A DNA stretch of 64,000 nucleotides from Odontomyia ornata (taxonomy: Eukaryota > Arthropoda > Insecta > Diptera > Stratiomyidae): NCBI GenBank assembly GCA_963969285.1, contig OZ017738.1, positions 180,194,949 to 180,258,948 on the forward strand, in the 5' to 3' direction. Positions 1 through 11,190 of the stretch are shown one piece after another. Position numbers and translations under genes: made by a program. The notes below the pieces were generated by a model. It searched no databases. It saw only the letters and a program-made list of their open reading frames with translations, and was not told the origin of the DNA. Within the stretch, counting starts at the first letter, position 1. Every line of letters begins with the position of its first letter.

Positions 1-620
1 CTCATTTGCTAGATTCGTTGAGGCTGATCGAGTTGAGACGGGGCAATCTAGGTATTGGTGGCTGAATGACAATGTCTAAATTATTCGTGTTTATTTTTCA
101 GTTTTGGTGTTTTTTCGTTATTTAGTTTTTGAGTTTCAGCTCATTATTGCTACATTTAGTGTTGTTGCTTATTTTTGTTAAAAATTACGTATAGGTCAGG
201 TTTATATTATGTTTATTATATTAGGTTAGAGATAAGGTAAAACGCTTAGGTTAGGAACATTGTTATAGATTTTTTTAAGTATAAGATAAAGTTTTTGATA
301 GCATTTATTAGAATTAAGTTAAAACATATTAGGCGTAGGATCAAAGTTCACTGTAGGGTTTGGATTATAAATAATTTTAGAATAGTGTTGGTTGGTTTTT
401 TCTCCTTTTTCCAATTAAATTTAAAAAATATTTAATAATCTTCATTGATTTGAATTTGCTATAGTGTTTTTTTTCTTAATTAATGTGTTTAATGATAACG
501 TACAAATTTAGAGAGCCATTTGGGCCATTAAGTTTTTTATTGTTATTGTTTGGAATTTGCTTTATATTCTTTTAAAATTTATAACGATTAGTATTTAATA
601 AAGCGCTTTTGACTTTGACT
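1..620 (+). mobile_element. 3' end of a Jockey-superfamily LINE
   Basis: Bases 2-80 encode the last residues of a LINE ORF2, reading SFARFVEADRVETGQ and ending WWLNDNV then TAA. The same C-terminus occurs in the copies at 5.9 kb and 7.3 kb. The rest is the AT-rich 3' UTR, which closely matches 5941-6568. It ends in AATAAAGCGC followed by TTTGACTTTGACT, the short terminal repeat shared by every tail of this family here. The window edge cuts off the rest of the copy. Confidence 0.88.
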
Positions 621-1130
621 ATCATCGGTTGAATTTCAAAAAACCAGACTGGGGAAGTTTCAAAAGAAATTTAATCGGGAGTACCAGAAGCAATGTCCTC
701 CTTCTGATGGCGGCAACTCTTGCTCAATGGTTCCTAATGACAGGAATCTAACTAACGACGAAATAGATCTCTATTTGTCGAACTTAGAGAAGTTGGCATT
801 GGAAACGATTGAGAAAGTCGTTCCAAAGGTTAAGTATCGAAACAATATGGAAGGATATGAAACACCAACCATTGCAAGGGAAAATATCGAAAAGCCTTCT
901 TCACACACGCGTCAACAATATTTATCGGCGATTTTTGGACTGCAACCATCCCTCGTTGGCTTTGTTGAAATTACACCTGAAGAATGTCTGGAACATAATC
1001 CGTTCATACTTCAGGAATGAGGTCAGCAATTAATGGGCGGAAAAATTGAGGGTTATTAGCCCACAGGACCCAGACGGCGTGTTCGCGAAAGTGAATAGCA
1101 TATTCCGCAAGAAGTCTCGAGTGAAGGGAT
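621..1130 (+). pseudogene. Fragment of Jockey-type ORF2 (endonuclease-RT linker)
   Basis: This piece starts right after the TTTGACT tail of the preceding copy and matches 3771-4272 of the full-length element. It encodes the segment between endonuclease and reverse transcriptase, with the readable stretch SMVPNDRNLTNDEIDLYL. Frameshifts after about 880 break the frame. It stops at the sequence AAGAAGTCTCGAGTGAAGG. No catalytic motif is included, so it is a dead internal fragment. Confidence 0.85.
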
Positions 1131-1133
1131 TTT

Positions 1134-1243
1134 ACGTCTAGCACTCGTTGCGTGGAGACGTGTTTTTAATTTCCATCAGTTACAACAAACGATTTCCCGT
1201 AATTCTACGTCTAGCACTCGTTGCGTGTAGACGTGTTTTTAAT
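1134..1243 (+). repeat. 37-bp direct repeat, two copies 73 bp apart
   Basis: The unit beginning ACGTCTAGCACTCGTTGCGT and ending GACGTGTTTTTAAT occurs at 1134-1170 and 1207-1243 with one mismatch. The spacer (about 1171-1200) reads TTCCATCAGTTACAACAAAC and continues like the antisense strand of the family's RT region near 8444-8470. The block sits between a LINE fragment and a LINE 5' end and looks like a rearrangement scar. The 37-mer has no identified source. Confidence 0.75.
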
Positions 1244-1335
1244 CGTTCCTGTCATTAATTTTAAAAATTAATTAATTTTTCACAAAAGTCAGTTTCAAAA
1301 TATTGAAATAATTATTTACGAGCCAGTCAAAAGCA

Positions 1336-1565
1336 AGTTTTGATTTTATTGGGGAAGAATTTATCGTCGAAGGCATCGACCAACCGTACCCATAAACCAG
1401 GAAAAGGCCGAACCAAAGACAACTCGGGGCTGCTGTATGGAGGAGCCCCGAGTTTTGATTTTATTGGGGAAGAATTTATCGTCGAAGGCATCGACCAACC
1501 GTACCCATAAACCAGGAAAAGGCCAAACCAAAGACAACTCGGGGCTGCTGTATGGAGGAGCCCGA
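1336..1565 (+). repeat. 115-bp tandem 5' monomers of the Jockey-type LINE
   Basis: Two head-to-tail units start at AGTTTTGATTTTATTGGGG (1336 and 1451), giving a period of 115 bp with very few differences. Both contain ATGGAGGAGCCC. In the second unit this is the ORF1 start at 1552; in the first it is followed by the next monomer. Tandem 5' monomers are known from several LINE families, where they can hold the internal promoter. Promoter activity here is an inference. Confidence 0.85.
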
Positions 1566-2999
1566 TGGCTTCCCTCCGCTGGGGGGCCCCGGGGAAAGTG
1601 ACGGTGTGAAATTGGCAAGTGTCAACAAGCGGAGACACACGAGCACCCAGGATACCGCAGATGCCGGTCGCAAAACACAAGTGCTCGAGGATAGACAGGA
1701 GGTGTGTCGCCTTCGAAGTGAAATCGAAGAGCTCAAGGCAAGAATTCAAACGTACGAAGAAATGTTCAAGACGGCAAAAAAAGTTCAAGAGAGTGATCCG
1801 ATACGAAAAATCGAAAAACAGAAGAAAGCTGCAAATCAAATAATCACTGAAGAGGTATTAAGTGCTGGTGGCACCAACGAAAGCCAGAACTACTTTGCGG
1901 CGCTGGATGGACTCCAACAGGAGATGGATGTAGACGAAGGTAATAAAGATGATAATTTTATCTTATATTTAAAAAATAAAAATAATGAAAGTAGAAATAA
2001 GGAGAAGAAACCAGCCCGTAGTTCTGCTGGTCCTCCTCAAAAAGGAGCCAAGAATACCGAGAAAGTTCCGCCAATTAATGTCTTCGGTCAAAGCGGAAAG
2101 GACATGGTTCGGCTGTTGGCAGCCGAAACCAAGTTGACAAATTTCGAAATCAAACGAATAAATTCCGAGAAGCTATCAATTAGGACGAAATCACTGGTTG
2201 ATTTCAAATCAGCGAAAGATGCTTTGAATTCTGGGGAGGTTCCCACTTCACTTATACCCCCAAAAGCGAAAAGAACCAGACGTTCTTGCGGAAGGGCTTG
2301 GACTGCGGAGAAGATACCGTCGATCTTCTTCAGGTTCTCAAGGAAACAGCACCACAAATCGAGTTTATCTCAGTGAAAACATTCGCGACAAGAAGGTCGA
2401 CGGTAGAAAAAAAAAATTTACCACTTTATTTGGTACAAATAACAAATAAGAGCAGTCCAAGCGCTCTTCAGCAAATAAGATATTTAAATTTTCGAGTGGT
2501 GAGGTGGGAACGCCTCCAGAAGCGAGAAATCAACCAGTGCTATCGCTGCCAACGATTTGGGCATTCGGCTGCCAACTGCGCCATGCAAAACCGATGCGTT
2601 AAATGCAAAGACGTGCATGCTCCCGGTGAGTGCAAATTGGCTCAGACGGAGCCAAAAAAGAAGTTATATTGTGTGAACTGCGGTGTTTTTGGTCACGCAG
2701 CATCATATCGAGGATGCTCCCGATATCAGGATGCAAGATTGAAATCTGCCCCAAAGCAAACACAAATACACCGCAGTGTCTTAGCTCCGAACTTCGTCAA
2801 GCCCGGAGTATCATTTGCACAAGCCGCTAGAGGACCAGCAGAAAATGCGGAAAATAGTATAAATAATGTAAGTGGCAATAATGAGCTGCTTCTCAAAATT
2901 TTACAGCAATTAAATTCCTTATCAGAGCGAATCGATAAACAAGATTCGAAAATTAACATTGTTTTTCAGCGTTTAGGACTTTCAAATGCCTCAAAATAA
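1552..2999 (+). pseudogene. LINE ORF1 (gag-like nucleic-acid-binding protein), frameshifted
   Basis: ORF1 of this LINE class coats the element RNA. The frame opens at 1552 (MEEPDGFPP) just inside the second 5' monomer. It has a predicted coiled-coil near residues 45-75 (RLRSEIEELKARIQTYEEM) and a charged middle. Near 2235-2285, beside a C-rich run, the frame shifts and coding continues in another frame to the TAA at 2997. The second half has a PRE-like region and three zinc knuckles around 2539-2720 (CYRCQRFGHSAANC, CVKCKDVHAPGEC, and CVNCGVFGHAASYRGC). The end overlaps the ORF2 start by 14 bases. Comparing frames suggests loss of a single base. The gene is otherwise complete. Confidence 0.85.
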
Positions 3000-5937
3000 G
3001 TTGTCATCCAGCCACATTCCCACGGATAGGATTCGTCTCATCTCGATCAACGTCAACTCCATTGTTACTTTACATCGGCGTGATTATCTCCTTGAATTCA
3101 TTGCCAGACAAAAGCCTGACATCCTGCTTCTAACCGAAACCCACCTCAATTCATGGCACTCCATGACATTCAAGGATTTTGAATTCGTAAGAAACGATAG
3201 GGTAATAGGTGATGGGGGAGGTGGCACCGGGATATTGGTACGAAGACCCTATCGTTTCCAAAATATTGAAAAAGTTGAATTCAAAAGCTTTGAATCTCTT
3301 GAAGTGTCCGTTATCAAAATCTCACTGCCAGGTGGGGATAACCTCTTCGTTATCTCTGCCTATGCAACTGGTGGAACTGTTCTCAAGCTCAAGGATTAAC
3401 TCAATTCCTTGTTTGAAATACTCGAATTGAACAGGCTGCATAACTATTATATTCTTGCTGGTGACCTGAACGCCAAGCATACATCATGGCTGAACGCCAC
3501 CAATAATCCAAGAGGTGTATTCCTGAAATCATGGATAACAGAGAACCAAATTGAATACAGGTGCAATCTATATGGGTCGGAGTTCCCAACATACCCTAGG
3601 ACAAATTCATATTTGGACCTTTGCATTGCTGACGCAAGACTTGAATTTAGCTTTGATAGTCCTCAACGGAAACTGCAGGTGCTTCCTTATGATAGCGACC
3701 ATAACGCAATCGTAATGGAAATCAATCATCACAGGGATGATTTCTTCCTCATTCCAGTTCAACACGAAAATCATCGGTTGAACTTCAAAAAAACAGACTG
3801 GGGAAAGTTTCAAAAGAAGTTTAATCGCGAGTACCAGAAGCAATGTCCCCCTTCTGATAGTGGCAACTCTTGCTCAATGGTTCCGAATGACAGAAATCTA
3901 ACTAACGATGAAATAGATGTCTATTTGTCGAAGCTAGAGAAGCTGACGTTGGAAACGATTGAGAAAGTAGTTCCCAAGATTAAACATCGAAACAATATGG
4001 AAGGATATGAAACAGCAACCATCGCAAGGTTGAAAAGATTGAAAAGCCTACTTCTCACACGCGTCAACAATATTTATCGACGATTTTTGGACTACAACCA
4101 TCCCTCTTTGGCTTTGTTGCAATTACACCTGAAGAATGTCCGGAACTTAATCCGGTCATACTTCAGGAGTGAGGTCAGCAATCAATGGGCGGAAAAATTG
4201 AGGGGTATTAGCCCACAGGACCCAGATGGCGTGTTTGCGAAAGTGAATAGCATATTCCGCAAGAAGTCTCGAGTGTAGGTATCGAATCTTGAAGTCACTA
4301 GTGATGAGATAAATCTTCTCGATAGGGCTGGTATCGAAATTGATAGTACGACTCCGGATAGAAATTGAAACAGGATTATTTATGAAGGATTGGATAAACT
4401 TGCCCTGATTGGAACACATTTTGAATTGGTTCATCTACCAAACCCTGAGAGAGGGAACGAAATATTTTCAGAGGTCGTTGAAGCACAAGTTTCCAACTTC
4501 AAATCAAGCCTGAACGGCCAATCAATTCTTCATTTCAATGAAACATTAACATCTGACCTCATACCGAGCTTGAATCATATTGATTATTTTGTCAGCTATG
4601 AAGACTTGTGTTTCATATTTCGCAAGATAAATAACAAGAAATCATGTGGTACTGATGGTATTCCAAATGTAGTTCTCCGACATTTGCCTGAGGTTGCTAT
4701 TAGGAACTATTGCATATTGTTCAACAACATGTTGAGCAATTCATATTTCCCAAATGAGTGGAAAAAGGCTAAGGTATTTCCGATCTTGAAGAAAGGAAAA
4801 GAATCTTCGTGCCCCAAAAGCCATCGCCCAATCAGCTTGCTGCCTAACATCAGCAAGGTGTTTGAAGTGATACTCAACAGAGCATTAAACGCCCACATTG
4901 AGGAAAATGAGTTGATGCCGAATTGCCAATTTGGTTTTCGTGCCAGGCATTCGACCACACATGCAATAACGAAAGTAACCTCAGACATCTGTTGGAAACT
5001 AAATGATAGACAATGTGTTGGAGCATGTCTCATTGATATGGAGAAAGCCTTTGATACGGTATGGTTAGATGGACTAATTTTTAAACTCCTTCAGGACAAG
5101 TTCCCCAGACACCTTGTCGCCATGATGTGTAATATGTTATACGGGAAATCGTTTGTTGTAACCGATGGAAATCTGACAACAATGCGCGAGTTCAAGGTCT
5201 TGAATGGTCTACAGCAGGGAACAGTTACTGCGCCTCTGCTCTTCTCAATCTTCATTCGCAAGCTATTGAACGGCTTTGATTTTAACGTCTCGCCAACGCG
5301 ATCATTGGTAGCGTTTGCTGATGATCTGATCATCTATACGGCAGACCGAAAAGCTACAATAGTTCAGAGCAATCTTCAAAAAATGTTCAATGATGTACAG
5401 CTGTACACTGACAATTGGCGAATGAAAATCAATGCGCAGAAGTGTGAAACAATCTTGTTTCGGACAACGCTGCAGGGGGTCAGTCAAGACCTGAAACGTA
5501 ATTGGAAAGATTTCCACATCATGGCTGGTGAGGGTAGTCTTGAACGGGTTCCACACAAATCCTGTGTTCGATACCTCGGTGTTTATCTCGATCAGTATCT
5601 GTACTATACTGAACATGTGAAAACCATGCTCAGTAAGGCACTTAAAGTAGTCATGGCCCTTCGAAAGCTCTTTCATTCCAGATACATTGATCAAAAGGTC
5701 AAAATTATCTGTTACAAGACACTGGTTAGACCAGTTTTGACATATGGATGTCACATCTGGTACAACCAGAGTGCTAGTACTATGGAAAAATTAAGAGTTT
5801 TCGAAGCATTAGAGTATTTGGACATGAATCGATATGTTTTTGATTCTGACGGTGTCCCAGTCATATATCACATATATCGACGGGCCACCGATAAGAAGAT
5901 AAAATATCCTCCGAATTTGAGTTCACGAGACCAATGA
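2986..5937 (+). pseudogene. LINE ORF2: APE endonuclease plus reverse transcriptase, with stops and a deletion
   Basis: ORF2 would nick target DNA and copy the element RNA. The start ATG at 2986 lies inside the end of ORF1. The endonuclease shows RLISINVNS, LLLTETHL, AGDLNAKHTSW (about 3457) and SDHNAIV (about 3697). The RT shows LIDMEKAFDTVW (about 5029), NGLQQGTVTAPLLFS (about 5200) and FADDLIIY (about 5308), so the catalytic residues are intact. In-frame stops are TAA 3397-3399, TAG 4276-4278 and TGA 4366-4368; the inverted copy has Gly at the third site. Near 5799 the protein jumps from KLRVF to EALEYLD, omitting about 83 residues that the inverted copy keeps. Because the deletion is in frame, the downstream C-terminus is still readable. 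Confidence 0.9.
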
Positions 5938-6568
5938 TTCCAATGGAGATACTCATTTGCTAGATTCGTTGAAGCTGATCGAGTTGAGACGGCGCAATCC
6001 AGGTATTGGTGGCTGAATGACAATGTCTAAATTATTCGTGTTTATTTTCAGTTTTGGTGTTTTTCGTTATTTAGTTTTTGAGTTTCAGCTCATTATTGCT
6101 ACATTTAGTGTTGTTGTTTATTTTTGTTAAAAATTAGGTATAGGTTAGGTATATGTAATGTTTACTATATTCCGTTAGAGATAAGGTTAAACGCTTAGGT
6201 TAGGAACATTGTTATAGATTTTTTTTAGTATAAGATAACGTTTTTGATAGCATTTATTAGAATTAAGTTAAATTATATTAGGTGTAGGATCAAAGTTCAC
6301 TGTAGTGTTAAGATGATAAATAATTTTAGAATAGTGTTGGTTGGTTTTTTCTCCTTTTTCCAATTGAATTGTAAAAATATGTAATAATCTTCATTGATTT
6401 GAATTTGCTATAGTTTTTTTTTTTTAAATGTGTTTAATGATAACGTACAAATTTAGAGAGCCATTTGGGCCATTAAGTTTTTGATTGTTATTGTTTGGAT
6501 TTTGCTTTTTTTTCTTTTAAAATTTATAACGATTAGTATTAAATAAAGCGCTTTTGACTTTGCCTTTG

Positions 6569-6734
6569 TCTCGAGTGAAGGTATCGAATCTTGGTCACTA
6601 GTGATGAGATAAATCTTCTCGATAGGGCTGGTATCGAAATTGATACTACGACTCCGGATAGAAATGGACACAGGATTATTTGTGCAGGGTTGGATAAACT
6701 TGCCCTGATTGGAACACATTTTGAATTGGTTCAT
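6569..6734 (+). pseudogene. Short ORF2 fragment of the Jockey-type LINE
   Basis: This piece corresponds to about 4261-4434 of the full-length element and encodes part of the linker before the RT (LLDRAGIEIDTTTPDRNGH). It is wedged between the tail of the plus-strand copy and the inverted tail of the minus-strand copy. The adjoining tails suggest nested insertions or recombination among copies of one family. Confidence 0.8.
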
Positions 6735-7332
6735 CAAAGTCAAAGTCAAAGTCATAAGCGCTTTATTTAGTACTAATTGGTAAAAATTTACAAAGAATAA
6801 AAAGCAAATTCCAAACAATCTACATACAAAAACTTAAGGGCCCAAATGGCTCTCTAAATTTATACGTTATCATCAAACGTATTTCATCAAAAAAACTATA
6901 GCAAATTCAATTAATTAAGATTATTACAATTTTAAAAAGTCAATTGGAAAAAGGAGAAAAAACCAACCAACACTCTCCTAAAATTATTTATAATTTAAAC
7001 AAAACAGTGAACTTTGATCCTACAACTAATATGTTTTAACTTAATTCTAATAAAATGCAATCGAAAAAACTTTATCTTACACTAAAAAATTCGAAAATGC
7101 AATCAAAAAAACTTTATCTTACACTAAAAAATTCTATAACAATGTTCCTAACCTAAGCGTTTAACCTTATCTCCAGCCTAATATAATACACATTACATAT
7201 ACCAAACCTATACCTAATTTTAACCTAATTTTTAACAAAAATAAACAACAACACTAAATGTAGCAATAATGAGCTGAAACTCAAAAAACTAAATAAGGAA
7301 AAACACCAAAACTGAAAATAAACACGAATAAT

Positions 7333-10300
7333 TTAGACATTGTCATTCAGCCACCAATACCTGGATTGCGCCGTCTCAACTCGATCAGCTTCAACGAATC
7401 TAGCAAATGAGTATCTCCATTGGAATTGTGGGTCTCGTGAACTCAAATTCGGAGGATATTTTATCTTCTCATCGGTGGCCCGTCGATATATGTGATATAT
7501 GACTGTGACGCCGTCAGAATCAAAAACATATCGATTCATGTCCAAATACTCTAATGCTTCTGGAGGAATGAAGCCAGTAGCGAGGTAAGTCGCAATATAC
7601 CCGTCTGTAGGGTGGAACGGCTGTGAAATCCAAGGGTTTTCACTCACAGTCACAGATCTTGCGATATGATTCCGAAGAAGTTTCAATATGAAAATATCGA
7701 CTCTAGTCACTTCAGCAGTTTGATAAATTCTTCTATTCGATATATAATGTTTCCAATCCGTCTCAGGCTTTCTGTACAAACCAGTACATGCACGAAGACA
7801 TTTCCTTCCGAAAACTCTTAATTTTTCCATAGTACTAGCGCTCTGGTTGTACCAGATCTGATATCCATATGTCAAAACTGGTCCAACCAGGGTCTTGTAA
7901 CAGATAATTTTGACCTTTTGATCAATGTATTTGGAATACAAGAGTCTTCGTTGGGCCATGACTGCTTTTAGTGACTTACTTAGCATGATTTTCACATGTT
8001 CAGTATAGTACAGATACTGATCGAGATAAACACCGAGGTATCGAACACAGGATTTATGTGGAACCCGTTCTAGACTACCCTCGCCAGCCATGATGTGGAA
8101 ATCTTTCCAATTACGTTTCAGGTCTTGACTGACCCCTGCAGCGTTGTCCGAAACAAGATTGTTTCACACTTCTGCGCATTGATTTTCATTCGCCAATTGT
8201 CAGTGTACAGCTGTACATCATTGAACATTTTTTGGAGATTGCCCTGAACTATTGTAGCTTTTCGGTCTGCCGTATAGATGATCAGATCATCAGCAAACGC
8301 TGCCAATGATCGCGTTGGCGAGACGTTAAAATCAAAGCCATTCAACAGCTTGCAAATGAAGATTGAGAGGAGCAGAGACGCAGTAACTGTTTCCTGCTGT
8401 AGACCATTCAAGGCCTTGAACTCGCGCATTGTTGTCAGATTTCCATCAGTTACAACAAACGATTTCCCGTATAACATATTACACATCATGGCGACAAGGT
8501 GTCTGGGGAACTTGTCCTGAAGGAGTTTAAAAATTAGTCCATCTAACCATACCGTAGGCTTTCTCCATATCAATGAGACATGCTCCAACAAATTCTTTGT
8601 TGTTTAGTTTCCAACAGATGTCTGAGGTTACTTTCGTTATTGCATGTGTGGTCGAATGCCTGGCACGAAAACCAAATTGGCAATTCGGCATCAACTCATT
8701 TTCCTCAATGTGGGCGTTTAATGCTCTATTGAGTATCACTTCAAACACCTTGCTGATGTTAGGCAGCAAGCTAATTGGGCGATAGCTTTTGGGGCATGAA
8801 GATTCTTTTCCTTTCTTCAAGATCGGAAATACCTTAGCCTTTTTCCATTCATTTGGGAAATATGAATTGCCCAACATGTTGTTGAACAATATGCAATAGT
8901 TCCTAATAGCAACCTCCGGCAAATGTCGGAGAACTACATTTGGAATACCATCAGTACCACATGATTTCTTGTTGTTTATCCTGCGAAATATGAAACACAA
9001 GTCTTTATTGCTGATAAAATAACCAATATGATTCAAGCTCGGCATGAGGTCAGATGTTAATTTTTCATTGAAATGAAGAATTGATTGGCCGTTCAGGCTC
9101 GATTTGAAATCGGAAACCTTTGCTTCAACGACCTCTGAAAATACTTCGTTCCCTCTCTCAGGGTTTGGTAGATGAATCAATTCATAATGTGTTCCAATCA
9201 GGGCAAGTTTATCCAATCCTTCACATATAATCCTGTTTCCATTTCTATCCGGAGTCGTCCTATTAATTTCGATACCAGCCCTATCGAGAAGACTTATCTC
9301 ATCACTAGTGACTTCAAGATTCGATACCTTCACTCGAGACTTCTTGGGAAATATGCTATTCACTTTCGCGAAAACGTCATCTAGGTGCCTCAATTTTTCG
9401 CCCATTGATTGCTGACCTCACTTCTAAAGTATGACCGGGTTAAGTTCCGGACATTCTTCAGGTGTAATTGCAACAAAGCCAAAGATCGCCGATAAAAATA
9501 TTGTTGACGCGTGTGAGAAGGTTTTTCAATCTTTTCAACCTTGCGATGGTTGGTGTTTCATATCCTTCCATATTGTTTCGATGTTTAATCTTGGGAACTA
9601 CTTTCTCAATCGTTTCCAACGTCAGCTTCTCTAACTTCGACAAATAGACATCTATTTCATCGTTAGTTAGATTCTTGTCATTAGGAACCATTGAGCAAGA
9701 GTTGCCGCCATCAGAAGGGGGACATTGCTTCTGGCACTCCTGATTAAACTTCTTTTGAAACTTTCCCCAGTCTGTTTTTTTGAAATTCAACCGATGATAT
9801 TCATGTTGAACTGGAATGAGGAAGAAATCATCCCTGTGATGATTGATTTCCATTAGGATTGCGTTATGGTCGCTATCATAAGGAAGCACCTGCAGTTTCC
9901 ATTGAGGACTATCAAAGCTGAATTCAAGTCTTGCGTCAGCAATGCAGAGGTCCAAATATGAATTTGTCCTAGGGTATGTTGGGAACTCCGACCCATAAAG
10001 ATTACACCTGTATTCAATTTGGTTCTGTTATCCACGATTTCAGGAAAACACCCCTGGGATTATTGTAGGCGTTCAGCCATGATATATGCTTGGCATTCAG
10101 GTCACCAGCAAGAATATAATAGTTATGCAGCCTGTTCAATTCGAGTATTTCAAACAAGGAATTGAGTTCCGTCTTGAACTTGAGAACATTTTGACCAGCT
10201 GTATAGGCAGAGATAACGAAGAAATTATCCCCACCTGGCAGTGAAATCTTGATAACGGACACAAAAAGATTCGAAGGTTTTGAATTCGAATTTTTCAATA

Positions 10301-10578
10301 TTTTGGAAACGATAGGGTCTTCGTACCAATATCCCGGTGCCACCTCCCCCATCACCTATTACCCTATCGTTTCTTATGAATTCGAAATTCTTGAATGTCA
10401 TGGAGTGCCATGAATTGAGGTGGGTTTTGGTGAGAAGCATGATGTCAGGCTTTTGCTCAACAATGAATTCAAGGAGATAATCACGCCGATGTAAAGTAAC
10501 AAAGGAGTTGACGTTGATCGAGATGAGACGAATCCTATCCATGGGAATGTGACTGGATGACAAATTATTTTGAGGCAT
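7333..10578 (-). pseudogene. Inverted LINE ORF2, broken by frameshifts
   Basis: Reading on the minus strand from 10578 (MPQNNLSSSHIPMDRIRL), the pieces are endonuclease (10578-10014 and 9955-9458), linker and RT N-terminus (9405-8527), RT palm (8591-8118, with FADDLIIYTADR) and the C-terminal domain (8091-7333). Four or more frameshifts separate them. Motif A is degraded: LIDMEKAYGMVRW replaces the expected AFDTVW at about 8555. This copy keeps the cysteine-bearing C-terminal segment (GRKCLRACTGLYRK) that the plus-strand copy has lost, so it helps define the family consensus. Confidence 0.88.
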
Positions 10579-11082
10579 TTGAAAGCCCTAAACGATGAAA
10601 AACCAGGTTAATTTTCGTATCTTGTTTATCGATTCTCTCCGATAGAGAACTTAGTTGCTGTAAAATTTTGAGAAGCAGCTCATTATTGCCACTTACATTA
10701 TTTACACTATTTTCCGCATTTTCTGCTGGTCCTCTAGCGGCTTGTGCAAATGATACTCCGGGCTTGACGAAGTTCGGAGCTAATACACTGTGGTGTAGTT
10801 GTGTTTGCATCGCAGTGAACACAGTATAATTTGTCTTTTGGCTCCGTCTGAGCCAATTTGCACTCACCGGGAGCATGCACTTGCTTGCATTTGACGCATC
10901 GGTAATGCATGGCGCAGTTGGCAGCTGAATGCCTAAATCGTTGGCAGCGATAACACTGGTTGATTTTTCATTTTTGGAGGCGTTCCTACCTCACCACTCG
11001 GGAAATTCAAGTATCTGATTTGTTGAAGAGCACTTGGACTGCTCTTATTTGATATTTGTACTAAATAAAGTGGTAAATTTTT
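10565..11082 (-). pseudogene. Inverted LINE ORF1 remnant
   Basis: The C-terminal end reads well on the minus strand (VLAPNFVKPGVSFAQAARGP, ending GLSNASK then stop) and overlaps the ORF2 start by 14 bases, as in the other copy. The zinc-knuckle region at about 10840-10960 is recognisable only piecewise across frames. Coding homology ends near 11082. Confidence 0.8.
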
Positions 11083-11113
11083 AGGGTTTTGTAAAATAAT
11101 TTTACAAAACCCT
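11083..11113. repeat. 31-bp perfect terminal palindrome of copy A
   Basis: AGGGTTTTGTAAAAT, a single A, then its exact reverse complement. The 15-bp arms could form a hairpin. The same idea recurs at 28483-28501 in another copy with a different sequence (GTCTTTGT, AAA, ACAAAGAC), so the palindrome is a conserved structure rather than a conserved sequence. Confidence 0.9.
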
Positions 11114-11125
11114 TCTAAAATCGCG

Positions 11126-11190
11126 TCCTGTCTGTCCGTCTGTCTGTCCGTCCGTCCGTCCGTCCGTCCGTCCGTCCGTCCGTCCGTGTG
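11126..11190 (+). repeat. TCTG/TCCG microsatellite
   Basis: About 65 bp of mostly TCCG tetranucleotides, starting with TCTG variants. Related tracts sit in the same relative place in the copies at 28435-28470 (opposite strand) and 60975-61020, so the tract is a component of the repeat family. Confidence 0.9.

Larger units (their letters stand above)
1331..6568 (+). mobile_element. Near full-length Jockey-superfamily LINE (copy J3)
   Basis: The element has tandem 5' repeats (1336-1565), ORF1 (1552-2999), ORF2 (2986-5937), a 3' UTR and the TTTGACTTTG terminus at about 6555-6568. It has no LTRs. ORF1 carries CCHC knuckles; ORF2 carries an APE-type endonuclease and a reverse transcriptase, the layout of the Jockey superfamily. 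One frameshift in ORF1, three stops in ORF2 and a deletion of about 83 codons near the ORF2 C-terminus make it inactive. The 5' tandem repeats suggest it inserted close to full length. Placement in the Jockey clade rather than a neighbouring clade is an inference from motif resemblance. Confidence 0.85.
6735..11082 (-). mobile_element. Inverted, 5'-truncated Jockey-type LINE (copy J5)
   Basis: The 3' end appears on the plus strand as CAAAGTCAAAGTCAAAGTC followed by GCGCTTTATTTAG, the reverse complement of the family tail. Homology to the plus-strand copy runs through the 3' UTR, ORF2 and the second half of ORF1. It stops at 11082, where a palindrome-tipped repeat begins. The 5' monomers and the N-terminal half of ORF1 are missing. 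The antisense block 7008-7140 contains a short internal duplication of the AAAAAACTTTATCTTACACT region. The copy is tail-to-tail with J3. Confidence 0.88.

Noticed and set aside
1327..1839. 170-codon minus-strand ORF over the LINE 5' repeats
   Set aside because: It is antisense to the 115-bp monomers and ORF1, and repeats internally because the monomers do.
4707..5754. Antisense ORFs of 80-150 codons on the minus strand within the LINE ORF2 (also 8278-8785 on plus)
   Set aside because: They overlap clear RT coding sequence on the other strand and have no recognisable motif. They are shadows of conserved coding sequence.
11126..11190. CRISPR-like or satellite array
   Set aside because: The tract is a simple TCTG/TCCG microsatellite without spacers and is part of an interspersed repeat.
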